Below, one piece after another: positions 18,968 to 27,459 of a stretch of DNA of 35,403 nucleotides. The DNA comes from Candidatus Scatousia excrementigallinarum (GTDB taxonomy: Bacteria; Cyanobacteriota; Vampirovibrionia; Gastranaerophilales; Gastranaerophilaceae). The number at the start of each line of letters is the position of its first letter. Position 1 is the stretch's first letter. Position numbers and translations under genes: made by a program. The notes under the pieces were generated by a model that worked only from the letters and a program-made list of their open reading frames with translations, did not search any database and was not told where the DNA came from. The DNA lies in assembly GCA_018711035.1 (NCBI GenBank), contig DVIU01000121.1:1-35403 (forward strand). The letters run 5' to 3'.

Positions 18968-19020
18968 AAAAACCCTTTCTAAAAGGATTTTAACATATTT
19001 CGAAAAAATGGGCAAGGCAT

Positions 19021-19199
19021 ATAAAAGCCCTGTACGAATGTGATTTTGTTACCTGCTGAGCTCGCAGGTGGGTGAGCGCCTCGATAAATCCGTTTCCCGC
19101 TGGCGAATAAAATTCGGCGGGTATACTTCAATACCTGTCAGAGTCAACTCTCCCTATTAATAAAAATGTAGGAACAAAATTGAACACCCGTACAGAGCA
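19021..19199 (-). ncRNA. ssrS: Structured RNA, probable 6S RNA
   Basis: No ORF. The 5' GCUCUGUACGGGUGUUCAAUUUUGUU pairs with the 3' AACAAAAUCACAUUCGUACAGGGC; large internal bubble with ACCUGC-GAGCUCA-GCAGGU hairpin; apical CCCGC..CGAAUUUUAUUCG..GCGGG stem; ~178 nt; good promoter directly upstream and a U-tract at the 3' end. Confidence 0.62.
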
Positions 19200-19204
19200 A
19201 TTAT

Positions 19205-19233
19205 ATTATAACAGTATTTCATATAAATTACAA
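19205..19233 (-). promoter_or_regulatory. Near-consensus sigma70 promoter for the 6S-like RNA
   Basis: Minus strand: TTGTAA (19228-19233), 17-nt spacer, TATAAT (19205-19210). Confidence 0.75.
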
Positions 19234-19241
19234 CACTATAA

Positions 19242-19265
19242 AACTCCCCGCTTGGGGAGTTTTTA
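19242..19265 (-). terminator. Intrinsic terminator of the 687-aa gene
   Basis: ACTCCCC-AAGC-GGGGAGTTTTAT on the minus strand, directly after the stop codon. Confidence 0.75.
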
Positions 19266-21329
19266 TTATAATCTCATTGATAAAGTTTCGGCTACTTTTT
19301 GTTCCATAGCATCAGCTTTTTGAAGCGCAGCCTGAGCCGGAGTTAAATCAACCCCTTGATTTGGAGCAATTACACTTTCAGGAGAAGGTATATATGTATA
19401 AGTCGGTTTTGAAGACTCAGTTGCAGAAGCAGTTGTAGGAATTGTTTCTTTATACGGATTACCGTTTTTTGTCATTGTAAGAAGATTTGACGGACTATTA
19501 TTGCTTACAAAAGGTTCTGCTTTCTTTTGAGCCGCGGCAGTTTGTTTTTGCGCTTGAGCCTGCTGCTGTTTTTGGTATTCTTCAACCATTTTCTGCATTT
19601 GAGTCTGTTGTTCAGGAGTTAATTGATTTTTCTTTTCATCATTATCTTCATCAAGAACAGATTTTGAAGGTTTGCCGAATAAGAAATGTGATATTTTAGT
19701 TGCATTCTTAGCCACAAACGGAACAATTATTGCCATTGGAATTGCAATTCTCATCGGAATACCAAGAAGGTTTCTGAATAAATTACCGGATCTTCTAAAA
19801 AGATTCATATTCCATTTAGCGGCCGATCTGCGTGCCAAGATACGTTCGTTACCGATATTAATAAATCCGCCGATTTTCTTTAATAAACGGGTAACCGGGT
19901 TTTTAACATTTGCCTTGAGCATATTGTCAAGAGCTTGTCTTCTTTGTTTATAAATGGCTTTATCTGCAAGCTTTCCGGCACGAACATCAGCATTAAACAG
20001 TTCACGTGCTTTTGTATAAGCTTCTACACCTTTTTTATCAAGACCTGCGAATTTAAGACCGCCGACTTTATGCATAGCAAGTATCCCGAGAGGCATTGCC
20101 ATAAAGTAAGTGAAGTCGTTTATAAATCTTTCTGCAAAAGTCTTGCCTTTTTCACCTTTTGGAGCCTTAAATGTATGTATTAACATATCCGCAAAAATAC
20201 CGGCCTGCATTGCAACTGCCAATTTACCGCCTGCGAAACGGTTGGTTGTACCTTCTAAAAACCAGCCGAAGGCTTTCGGCAAGAATCTGCCGAGTGCGGT
20301 TTTATTCCCTTTACCAAGAGTTGCAATATATTTATTGTGGTATTCGCTTAACGAAACACGTCTGCCGAACAGATGGGATTTAATCTTACCCCATACACCA
20401 TGCTTACGCCAGATTGAAACTTTAAGGTTCGGGTCAGCCTTTGAAAGAACCTGCATAACTTCTTTCGGGTGATCAATAAACTTAGCATCTAATAAGGCTT
20501 TATAAGCGGAAACCGAATCAAATCCGAGTTTTTTGACTTTAAGATTGTAAGCAAGTTTTTGCAAACCTTTAAGACCGTTTTTATCTGCAAGATTTTTAAT
20601 AACATCATCACTCACACCAAGAAGTTTTAATTCTTCTTTTTGAAGAGCAATCGCTTTTTCGTCAAAAGATAGACCTTTCAAACCATTAATAAAATTATCT
20701 ATGTATTTTTGGTCTACACCATACTGTTCGAGCTTCTGATAAGAATTGTATTTTCCGAGAGGAATCTCAAATAACAACATATTAATTTTTCTTCTGTTAT
20801 CAGATACAGGTTTTAAAAACTCCTCAAAAACCTGCTGTGTATCAGAAGCTAAAAAGCCTTCCAAACCTTTTCCGGGAACTTTCGCAAAATCCCATTCCGG
20901 AGCTGTTGAATGGTTTCTTAAAGAATATACAATATCGCTCTTTTTAGAAAGCTTCCACCAGCCTATATTCATTTTTCGGAGAAAATTATCAATTTTCTTA
21001 CCAACACCAGACTTTGTGGAATTTGTTGCGACTTTATCACCCCAAGCTCCCATTTTCCCAAGAATTGTATCTTCATATTTACCTTCCATCTTAGGATTAA
21101 GTTTATCCATTCCCTGAGCAATACCGTACCATACTGCCGTACCGACACCGAGGGTGGCAAGCGGATTAGATTCGTCGCCGGATGAAGCTTTAACACGGTT
21201 AGCAAGATAAGAATTATCTACCGACTGTTTAATTTTCTCGCCCTCAACTCCCTGCATAGCCGGAAGCGGCTGAGGAATGCCTGCCTGCATCGGGATATTG
21301 TGTTTCAAATTTATATTATTACTAACCAT
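19266..21329 (-). CDS. Large hypothetical protein (687 aa) with hydrophobic segments and a Gln/Ala-rich C-terminal region
   Basis: Long intact ORF with its own terminator; PMRIAIPMAIIVPFVA hydrophobic segment; QTQMQKMVEEYQKQQQAQAQKQTAAAQKK low-complexity region. Confidence 0.8.
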   Translation of the reverse strand: MVSNNINLKHNIPMQAGIPQPLPAMQGVEGEKIKQSVDNSYLANRVKASSGDESNPLATLGVGTAVWYGIAQGMDKLNPKMEGKYEDTILGKMGAWGDKVATNSTKSGVGKKIDNFLRKMNIGWWKLSKKSDIVYSLRNHSTAPEWDFAKVPGKGLEGFLASDTQQVFEEFLKPVSDNRRKINMLLFEIPLGKYNSYQKLEQYGVDQKYIDNFINGLKGLSFDEKAIALQKEELKLLGVSDDVIKNLADKNGLKGLQKLAYNLKVKKLGFDSVSAYKALLDAKFIDHPKEVMQVLSKADPNLKVSIWRKHGVWGKIKSHLFGRRVSLSEYHNKYIATLGKGNKTALGRFLPKAFGWFLEGTTNRFAGGKLAVAMQAGIFADMLIHTFKAPKGEKGKTFAERFINDFTYFMAMPLGILAMHKVGGLKFAGLDKKGVEAYTKARELFNADVRAGKLADKAIYKQRRQALDNMLKANVKNPVTRLLKKIGGFINIGNERILARRSAAKWNMNLFRRSGNLFRNLLGIPMRIAIPMAIIVPFVAKNATKISHFLFGKPSKSVLDEDNDEKKNQLTPEQQTQMQKMVEEYQKQQQAQAQKQTAAAQKKAEPFVSNNSPSNLLTMTKNGNPYKETIPTTASATESSKPTYTYIPSPESVIAPNQGVDLTPAQAALQKADAMEQKVAETLSMRL

Positions 21330-21442
21330 AGTTCACCTTAAACCTTTTACTATTAATATAAAAACACCAAATTATAAAAAATTGATTAATTAGATATAAA
21401 TTTTACGTTTATGTAAAGAAATGTAACGAGTTTAACAAAAAC

Positions 21443-21493
21443 TGAAATTCATAAATTTGTATATACTTTATATATACATAAGAGAGAGATAAA
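21443..21493 (+). promoter_or_regulatory. Shared element TGAAATT-N9-GTATATACTTTATATATAC ... AGAGAGATAAA (copy B)
   Basis: Matches the minus-strand element at 1667-1714; precedes the 56-aa ORF. Confidence 0.5.
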
Positions 21494-21510
21494 TAAGAGA
21501 GGCGATAAAA

Positions 21511-21681
21511 ATGGCAGTAGCTGATTTAAAAAAGATTGACAATAAATTAAAAGATATGTACAAAGATCAAGTTACAACAAATGTTTCAAACAACGAACCT
21601 TTCAAAGACAGATCCGAAGTCTTGTTCGCTCAAATGAATTTTATTGCCATGGCTAACAGACAAGCACTTCATCTTATTTAA
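21511..21681 (+). CDS. Small protein (56 aa), absent from the ORF track
   Basis: MAVADLKKIDNKLKDMYKDQVTTNVSNNEPFKDRSEVLFAQMNFIAMANRQALHLI; purine-rich leader (AAGAGAGGCGATAAAA) and a dedicated perfect terminator downstream. Confidence 0.7.
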   Translation: MAVADLKKIDNKLKDMYKDQVTTNVSNNEPFKDRSEVLFAQMNFIAMANRQALHLI

Positions 21682-21734
21682 AAAAGTTTTTTCATAAATA
21701 TAACTCCAATTAATTTTTCCCCTACAAATTTTGC

Positions 21735-21767
21735 ACCTGATTTTTCCCCAAAAATCAGGTTTTTTTT
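21735..21767 (+). terminator. Intrinsic terminator of the 56-aa ORF
   Basis: ACCTGATTTTT-CCCC-AAAAATCAGGT perfect 11-bp stem followed by a T tract. Confidence 0.92.
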
Positions 21768-21787
21768 GCTTGAAAAATTTAATAAAA

Positions 21788-21808
21788 AAGCCGCACTGCT
21801 GGCGGCTT
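21788..21808 (-). terminator. Intrinsic terminator of the 593-aa gene
   Basis: AAGCCGC-CAGCAGT-GCGGCTT followed by TTTTATT on the minus strand. Confidence 0.85.
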
Positions 21809-21833
21809 AATATATTCTCTCTCTTAATCTTAT

Positions 21834-23615
21834 TTATGAAAATGCTTTGAACGTACGTTCAATATTCTTTTCAATAGTTCCTTTTATTGAATCATACTCA
21901 GTTTGCAAAGCATTATGTTCAGTATCAAGCAATTTAATCTGGTTATCGTATTCTTTATCTTTAGCTTCAATTTCTTTCATCTGGTGGTTATACCAAACTT
22001 CAGCTTTTGTCGCAGCATTCTCATCTTTTTGTTCTACAATATCCCCGATAGAAGTATAAATAGTGGAGACCCATTGAACGTCAGTCAAACCGTCGCCTTC
22101 CTGACTTGGAGATGAGAACTGAACTTTTTCAAGAGTAATAACGCCATGTTCAAGTGCAAATTGCAGCCACTCAGGACTGTTCATAAGCCCGTCTTCAAGC
22201 ACTACATAATTTTCATTAACTTTTGAATCTGAAACCCATCCGTCAAAATTTTCATCATACTTATCAAGGTTCATATAACCTGATTTGTAATCGCTTTCGC
22301 CATTCATCCTATGCCAGAGATTAATGTACCACTGTCCTTTATCACTGTCTGTAAGTTGACGAACTTTCTTTTCTAAATAAGGCTCGACATCAGGTTCCTG
22401 CGGTTTTGTTGCCTCCCATGCTGCTACATCGTTATCATATTCTTCCTGTTTGAATACATCTTCTGTTTCATTCAATACTTTTAAGTCATGATTTACAAAG
22501 TGCTGAATTGCGTCATAAGATTGCTGTTCAGACATAAGCCCTTCAACCATAGCATAATTCAAATCTACAATTTTTTGCTGTAATGTTTTAGTTTGAATAT
22601 TACCATTTTCATCAAAATAATAATCACTCATTAATTTTTCTACTTCAGAAGAATTTTCTGTAATATCAACGTCGTCTTCAGCACAACAATGGTAGACTTT
22701 GTCAGCATTTTCAGAAAGGACATCCGCTAACTCCTCGGCGCGGGAGCCTCTATTATTATAATCATCTGACCACCAATGGGCATATGCACCATTACTACCA
22801 TAGTTGTTGCTTATTGTAATAGACTGTCCGGTCGTTGTTGTATATGTACCCAGGTTAAGTAAGTGAGACAACACGTGACTGTAACAATCAGTTGAGCCAG
22901 AGGATTCAGTATGCAAAATACTTCCAGAACCATCAGCTGAATAAATTGACCAGCTAAACTTTTCTGGGTCATATGTCACGACCGGATTACCTTCTGAATC
23001 TGTTAAAGTCTCTCCCGGTAAACCTAAATCCTTTGAGAGAGCCATCATCGCAGCGGCATAACATATAGCAGTTGACCACAAGAAACTATCGTACAATTCA
23101 GAAGAACTTTCGGAAACGCCTTCTTCCCAGTAGATAGGATTCATTTTGTCAGGTTCCTGAGCTTTCCACTCCTGGTATTTTTTATTATATTCATCCCATG
23201 CGGTATCATAGGCAGGGTTTTTAACCTGAACAACTTTACCCTGATCTAATGAACCTAAAAGCCCGTATTTATCAAGAAACTCTTCAAGATTGTCACTTTC
23301 TTCAAAATTTTTACCGTCAAGTTCACTTACCATAATCTGTCCGGCTGCATTTACCAAGCCGTATTGATTTTTTAGAGGCCCGTAGAAAGAAAGAGAGTTT
23401 CCTGTTAATCTTTCATATGAGACATTTCCGTTAGTATCATAAGTTGAATACATTAGCTGAGACTCATTCAATGCATTAACGTACTCTTCGCCAACTTTTT
23501 GTGTTTGATCTGCCAGTCTGATTTTTGCGTTAGAAAGCTGCATAGCGCGAAGCTCATTGTTATTGAGCCTTGCAGTAAGGGTTAATAATCTAGCTTGTCC
23601 TGCTGCCATTCCCAT
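21834..23615 (-). CDS. Hypothetical 593-aa protein with coiled-coil-like ends and a large variable centre
   Basis: N-terminal MGMAAGQARLLTLTARLNNNELRAMQLSNAKIRLADQTQKV and C-terminal IKLLDTEHNALQTEYDSIKGTIEKNIERTFKAFS; own terminator. Confidence 0.8.
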   Translation of the reverse strand: MGMAAGQARLLTLTARLNNNELRAMQLSNAKIRLADQTQKVGEEYVNALNESQLMYSTYDTNGNVSYERLTGNSLSFYGPLKNQYGLVNAAGQIMVSELDGKNFEESDNLEEFLDKYGLLGSLDQGKVVQVKNPAYDTAWDEYNKKYQEWKAQEPDKMNPIYWEEGVSESSSELYDSFLWSTAICYAAAMMALSKDLGLPGETLTDSEGNPVVTYDPEKFSWSIYSADGSGSILHTESSGSTDCYSHVLSHLLNLGTYTTTTGQSITISNNYGSNGAYAHWWSDDYNNRGSRAEELADVLSENADKVYHCCAEDDVDITENSSEVEKLMSDYYFDENGNIQTKTLQQKIVDLNYAMVEGLMSEQQSYDAIQHFVNHDLKVLNETEDVFKQEEYDNDVAAWEATKPQEPDVEPYLEKKVRQLTDSDKGQWYINLWHRMNGESDYKSGYMNLDKYDENFDGWVSDSKVNENYVVLEDGLMNSPEWLQFALEHGVITLEKVQFSSPSQEGDGLTDVQWVSTIYTSIGDIVEQKDENAATKAEVWYNHQMKEIEAKDKEYDNQIKLLDTEHNALQTEYDSIKGTIEKNIERTFKAFS

Positions 23616-23715
23616 AGTTTAGCTTTCCTTTTCTTTGAACATGTAACCTGTTTCAATTATATCTACGGAATTTATAGCTAAAAACTTAAAATTTGCTTAA
23701 AAATTGTTACAATAT

Positions 23716-23745
23716 TTTACAATTTTTACAGGGTTATGTTAAGAT
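23716..23745 (+). promoter_or_regulatory. Predicted leaderless promoter of nadD
   Basis: TTTACA (23716-23721), 18-nt spacer, TAAGAT (23740-23745), then 6 nt to the ATG at 23752. No SD. Confidence 0.45.
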
Positions 23746-23751
23746 TTGTAT

Positions 23752-24342
23752 ATGAAATTATGTTTATTTCAAGGAACATTTAATCCGATTCATAATGCGC
23801 ATATACAGGTTGCACAATTTGCGCTGAAGAATAAGGTTTGTGACAAAATTATATTCATACCTGCATACAAGCCTCCGCACAAGGATTGTGATGACAGAAT
23901 TTGTTATAACAGGCTTGAGATGACAAAGCTCGCGGCCGAATTAAACCCTGCATTTGAGGTTTCGGATATCGAATTTATACTAAAAGGTAAATCATACACT
24001 TACATAACAATTTGCGAACTTTATAAAAAATACAATATTGATGGCAAAATCAAATTCCTTATAGGAACAGACGCATTTGAAAAAATAGAAAGCTGGTATG
24101 AATCCGATAAGCTAAAAGAGCTTGTTGATTTTGTCGTATTTATCAGAGAAAATAATTTTGATGAAAAAAATTTTGATTATTTAAAATCTAAAGGTTATAA
24201 TTTTACATTTATGCCTCTTAAATTTTTAGATATTTCATCAACAAAAATAAGAGAAAAAGTAAAAAATAAAGAGAGCATAAAAGGACTTGTACCAGCAAAA
24301 GTAGAGGAATACATATACAAAAATGAATTATACAAAAGTTAA
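23752..24342 (+). CDS. nadD: Nicotinate-nucleotide adenylyltransferase
   Basis: LFQGTFNPIHNAHIQVAQ, IFIPAYKPPHK, FLIGTDAFEKIESW, ISSTKIREKV. ATG at 23752 preferred over the track's TTG at 23746. Confidence 0.95.
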   Translation: MKLCLFQGTFNPIHNAHIQVAQFALKNKVCDKIIFIPAYKPPHKDCDDRICYNRLEMTKLAAELNPAFEVSDIEFILKGKSYTYITICELYKKYNIDGKIKFLIGTDAFEKIESWYESDKLKELVDFVVFIRENNFDEKNFDYLKSKGYNFTFMPLKFLDISSTKIREKVKNKESIKGLVPAKVEEYIYKNELYKS

Positions 24343-24913
24343 TGAAGAAGAAATAAAACAATGGTTAAAAGATAATCTGAATGAAGAAAGATACATCCAC
24401 TCACTGGGAACAGCAGAATGTGCAAGGGAATTAGCGGATAAATTCGATTTAGATAAGGATAAAGCATATACAGCAGGACTTTTGCACGACTGTGCAAAAT
24501 GTTTTTCAAATGAAAAACTGCTTAAAATTATACAGACTAATCTTAATGTAGAAGAAGCGGAAATGCTTAACTACAAAACCTTACATGCACCTGTAAGTGC
24601 CTACTATGCAAAAGAAAAATTCGGCGTATATGATAAAGAAATATTATCAGCAATCAGATGGCACACTCTCGGTCAGATTGATATGTCCGACTTTGAAAAA
24701 ATTATATTTCTGGCTGACAAAATCGAACCTAATACACGTGATAAAGAATATGCGGCTGTAATAAGAAGCTACCTTGAAGAAGAAAACGGCTTAAATAAGG
24801 CTCTGTTAAAATGTTACAAAGAAACAATAAAAAGTCTTGTCAAACGAGACCTTAAAATTTGCCTATTAACAATAGAAATTTACAATAAACTTGAAGATTT
24901 GGTAAATGTTTAG
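24323..24913 (+). CDS. yqeK: HD-domain phosphohydrolase, YqeK family
   Basis: RYIHSLGTAECARELA, AGLLHDCAK, IRWHTLGQIDMSDFEKIIFLADKIEPNTR; nadD-yqeK adjacency. Confidence 0.92.
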   Translation: MNYTKVNEEEIKQWLKDNLNEERYIHSLGTAECARELADKFDLDKDKAYTAGLLHDCAKCFSNEKLLKIIQTNLNVEEAEMLNYKTLHAPVSAYYAKEKFGVYDKEILSAIRWHTLGQIDMSDFEKIIFLADKIEPNTRDKEYAAVIRSYLEEENGLNKALLKCYKETIKSLVKRDLKICLLTIEIYNKLEDLVNV

Positions 24914-24977
24914 TCATGATTTGACAAAATTCGGGCATGTTCATGATAAAATTTAGACAGTAAAAGAGGAATTGTAG

Positions 24978-27107
24978 ATGAAAGTTCTGGAAATCAAGAA
25001 TAATTTAGTTAAAATATCGTATAATCGGGAAGATAACCTTTTATTGTCAGGTTTTGTCATTATTGAAGATTCCCAAACTCCTTACGTTGCACAGGTATTA
25101 AGCCTCAAGGCAGATAACGGTATTAACTATGCTATTGTAAAACTCCTATTTACTTTTGATTCAGAAGGTATAGTAAAAAATTACGACGGCACTATTCCGT
25201 CTCTTGACTCTGATGTAACCAAACTTTCATCTGATGAACTCTTAGATATTATGCCGGTTAATCATCCTGTGGAAATAGGTATGCTTGCCAGCCAGGATGT
25301 AAATCTGAAAGTTGACCGTTCTGTTTTAGAGCAGAATTTGTTAATTTGTTCTGAAAATAAAGAGAATACAAATACGGCAATAGAAAATTTTGTCTTCCAA
25401 CTCAGTACCGAAAATTATAAATCTGTAATTTTCGACATAGACGGTAAGTTTCCCGGCCAAAAACTTAAATTCGGTAAGGATTTCAAACTTCCTCTGAATT
25501 ATGACACTATCAACTTTATTTATGAACACGATCTGGATAATGTTGAACCTGCTAGCAAAGCCTTAATTCAAGACATTTTTCTTGAAGTGCAGGAATATTC
25601 AAAAACTGTTCTGGATAAATTTATACCGTTTGATACATTTATAAATGTAGTCGACCAGCAATATAAAGCTCTAGGTTTGACAGAGCTTGTCTTATTGAAA
25701 AATAAACTGTTAAAATACAGAGAAGAAAATGTTTTTGCACAAAATGCAAAAGAAATTCATACTCTCAGAAGCGCAATTCGTGCAAATCTGACAAATATTC
25801 TTGATATTTCTTCTGCAAGTGATATTTTGCAGAACGAAATTATCAAATATGTATACGACTCAATAGATGAAATGGATTTATTTGTATATTCATTTGTTTC
25901 TTTAAATAATGATAATGCTGACAAAAAATTAATCAGACATTTTTTAACGAAAAACAAAATCTATACAACTATAGCTTGCAGTCACAATTTCAAATATTTA
26001 TATGAACTTAAAGAGCGTGCAGGCAATCTTATTTTATTTGCGCCCCAGACACTTCAGCACGATTTTGCTTCATACAACACATTCCTCAATAAGTTAAATA
26101 CGGACGAATTCATTATTTACGGCAAAGCAACACAGCACGTACCGCTTATAATAGAATTAACCTCAATACTTGAGCGGGAAGATGAACAAACACAGGATGT
26201 GCCTCAAGAGCATACTAATATTCAGACTGAACCGGAAGAAGAACAGGTAACAACAGAAGAACCTGATGATTTTTCAGATGAATCCAATTCATATTCATAC
26301 GAAACATTGATTTCTGATGATACTCCGGTTCAGCAGGAACAAGAAGAATCCGAAACTGAAGATAATATTGAAGAATCACAGACACAAGAAGAAATTCAAC
26401 CGCAGGTTATAAGTGATATAATTGATAAAGAAATAGCAGAGGAGAAAGAACCAGCTCCATTACCTGAAATTATCGAAGAAGCTCCGGAAAATTATTCAGA
26501 GGATCTGCCTGATGTATTTAAAAATCCTCCGGATGAAACTCTGCTTCAAGAGGCACCTATTGAAATAGAAGAAGAAGTGCCTCCGCCTGTATCTGAAAGT
26601 TTTATTGACGGAAATATTATTGAAGAAAGCGAGGAACCGCCTGCCCCGGTCATTAATTATGACGATACCAGCCTGCCTATAATATCTGAAAACGAACTTC
26701 ATGAAAAAACAGAAGAAGCAAACATTACACCTGCTATTCAGGACAACGCGGCAGAAGTTGTTGACGAAATTATGTTTTCAAAACCAAACGTTGATATTCC
26801 TCCTATAGATGAAGAATTTGATGAAGAAGCACTTACAGAGGATGACTTAAACTTTATAGAAGACGTAAACATAGGAACTCCTGAAATTGCAGAAGAAGTT
26901 AATGTGCCTGTTTATCCGGCTGAAACACCTGTAAAAGCAGAGATTCCCGTCTTTGAACAGGGAGATAGAGTTACACACCCTAAATACGGAGAGGGTGTTG
27001 TAGAAAAAATGATTAAATATGGCAATAAAACACTCTGTTCAATAAACTTTGTAAATATAGGCAGAAGATTATTAGACCCTGCTATATCAGAAATTGAAAA
27101 AGTTTAG
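24978..27107 (+). CDS. 709-aa protein: HerA/HAS-barrel-like N-terminal part without Walker A, long acidic linker, PcrA/UvrD-type C-terminal Tudor-like domain
   Basis: C-terminal FEQGDRVTHPKYGEGVVEKMIKYGNKTLCSINFVNIGRRLLDPAISEIEKV resembles the PcrA/UvrD C-terminal domain; Glu/Pro-rich linker at about residues 395-650. Confidence 0.7.
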   Translation: MKVLEIKNNLVKISYNREDNLLLSGFVIIEDSQTPYVAQVLSLKADNGINYAIVKLLFTFDSEGIVKNYDGTIPSLDSDVTKLSSDELLDIMPVNHPVEIGMLASQDVNLKVDRSVLEQNLLICSENKENTNTAIENFVFQLSTENYKSVIFDIDGKFPGQKLKFGKDFKLPLNYDTINFIYEHDLDNVEPASKALIQDIFLEVQEYSKTVLDKFIPFDTFINVVDQQYKALGLTELVLLKNKLLKYREENVFAQNAKEIHTLRSAIRANLTNILDISSASDILQNEIIKYVYDSIDEMDLFVYSFVSLNNDNADKKLIRHFLTKNKIYTTIACSHNFKYLYELKERAGNLILFAPQTLQHDFASYNTFLNKLNTDEFIIYGKATQHVPLIIELTSILEREDEQTQDVPQEHTNIQTEPEEEQVTTEEPDDFSDESNSYSYETLISDDTPVQQEQEESETEDNIEESQTQEEIQPQVISDIIDKEIAEEKEPAPLPEIIEEAPENYSEDLPDVFKNPPDETLLQEAPIEIEEEVPPPVSESFIDGNIIEESEEPPAPVINYDDTSLPIISENELHEKTEEANITPAIQDNAAEVVDEIMFSKPNVDIPPIDEEFDEEALTEDDLNFIEDVNIGTPEIAEEVNVPVYPAETPVKAEIPVFEQGDRVTHPKYGEGVVEKMIKYGNKTLCSINFVNIGRRLLDPAISEIEKV

Positions 27108-27108
27108 T

Positions 27109-27459
27109 CTATTTTCTTAAATTTGAAGCACCTTTCAAATAAACAAATTGAGGAACAAAAGTTTCCTTACAGTTTAAAACGATAAGAACACGAAGACATT
27201 TTTTTATAGAATCCGGGACATTTAATTCGTGAAAGCACATCATTGCAACATTTTGAAAGCCTAAATCAGTTCTGGCAAACTTTGCAGGAAATGCTGCATT
27301 TAAGTCATCAGTCATGGTGAAAATAACATGAGAAATATCACCAATCTCAATATTATTAAGATTAATCATCTTAGATAAAAGTTCAATCGTAGCCTCTTTT
27401 ATAGCTTCGGGAGAATTTTCATCAACAGTTATAGCACCTCTTATACCTTTAGTAGTCAT
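27109..27459 (-). CDS. aroH: Chorismate mutase, AroH type
   Basis: KGIRGAITVDENSPEAIKEAT, IFTMTDDLNAAFPAKFAR, CFHELNVPDSIKKCLRVLI. Confidence 0.95.
   Translation of the reverse strand: MTTKGIRGAITVDENSPEAIKEATIELLSKMINLNNIEIGDISHVIFTMTDDLNAAFPAKFARTDLGFQNVAMMCFHELNVPDSIKKCLRVLIVLNCKETFVPQFVYLKGASNLRK

Noticed and set aside
18968-19015. N-terminal extension of the CpaE-like ORF
   Set aside because: Internal ATG at 18967 has a better RBS (AGAAAGG) and fits the receiver-like domain start.
19487-21117. Several plus-strand ORFs of 70-123 aa within the 687-aa gene
   Set aside because: All antisense to an intact long ORF, with no RBS or recognisable domains.
23746-23751. TTG start of nadD given in the ORF track
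   Set aside because: ATG at 23752 fits NadD N-termini and the -10 spacing better.
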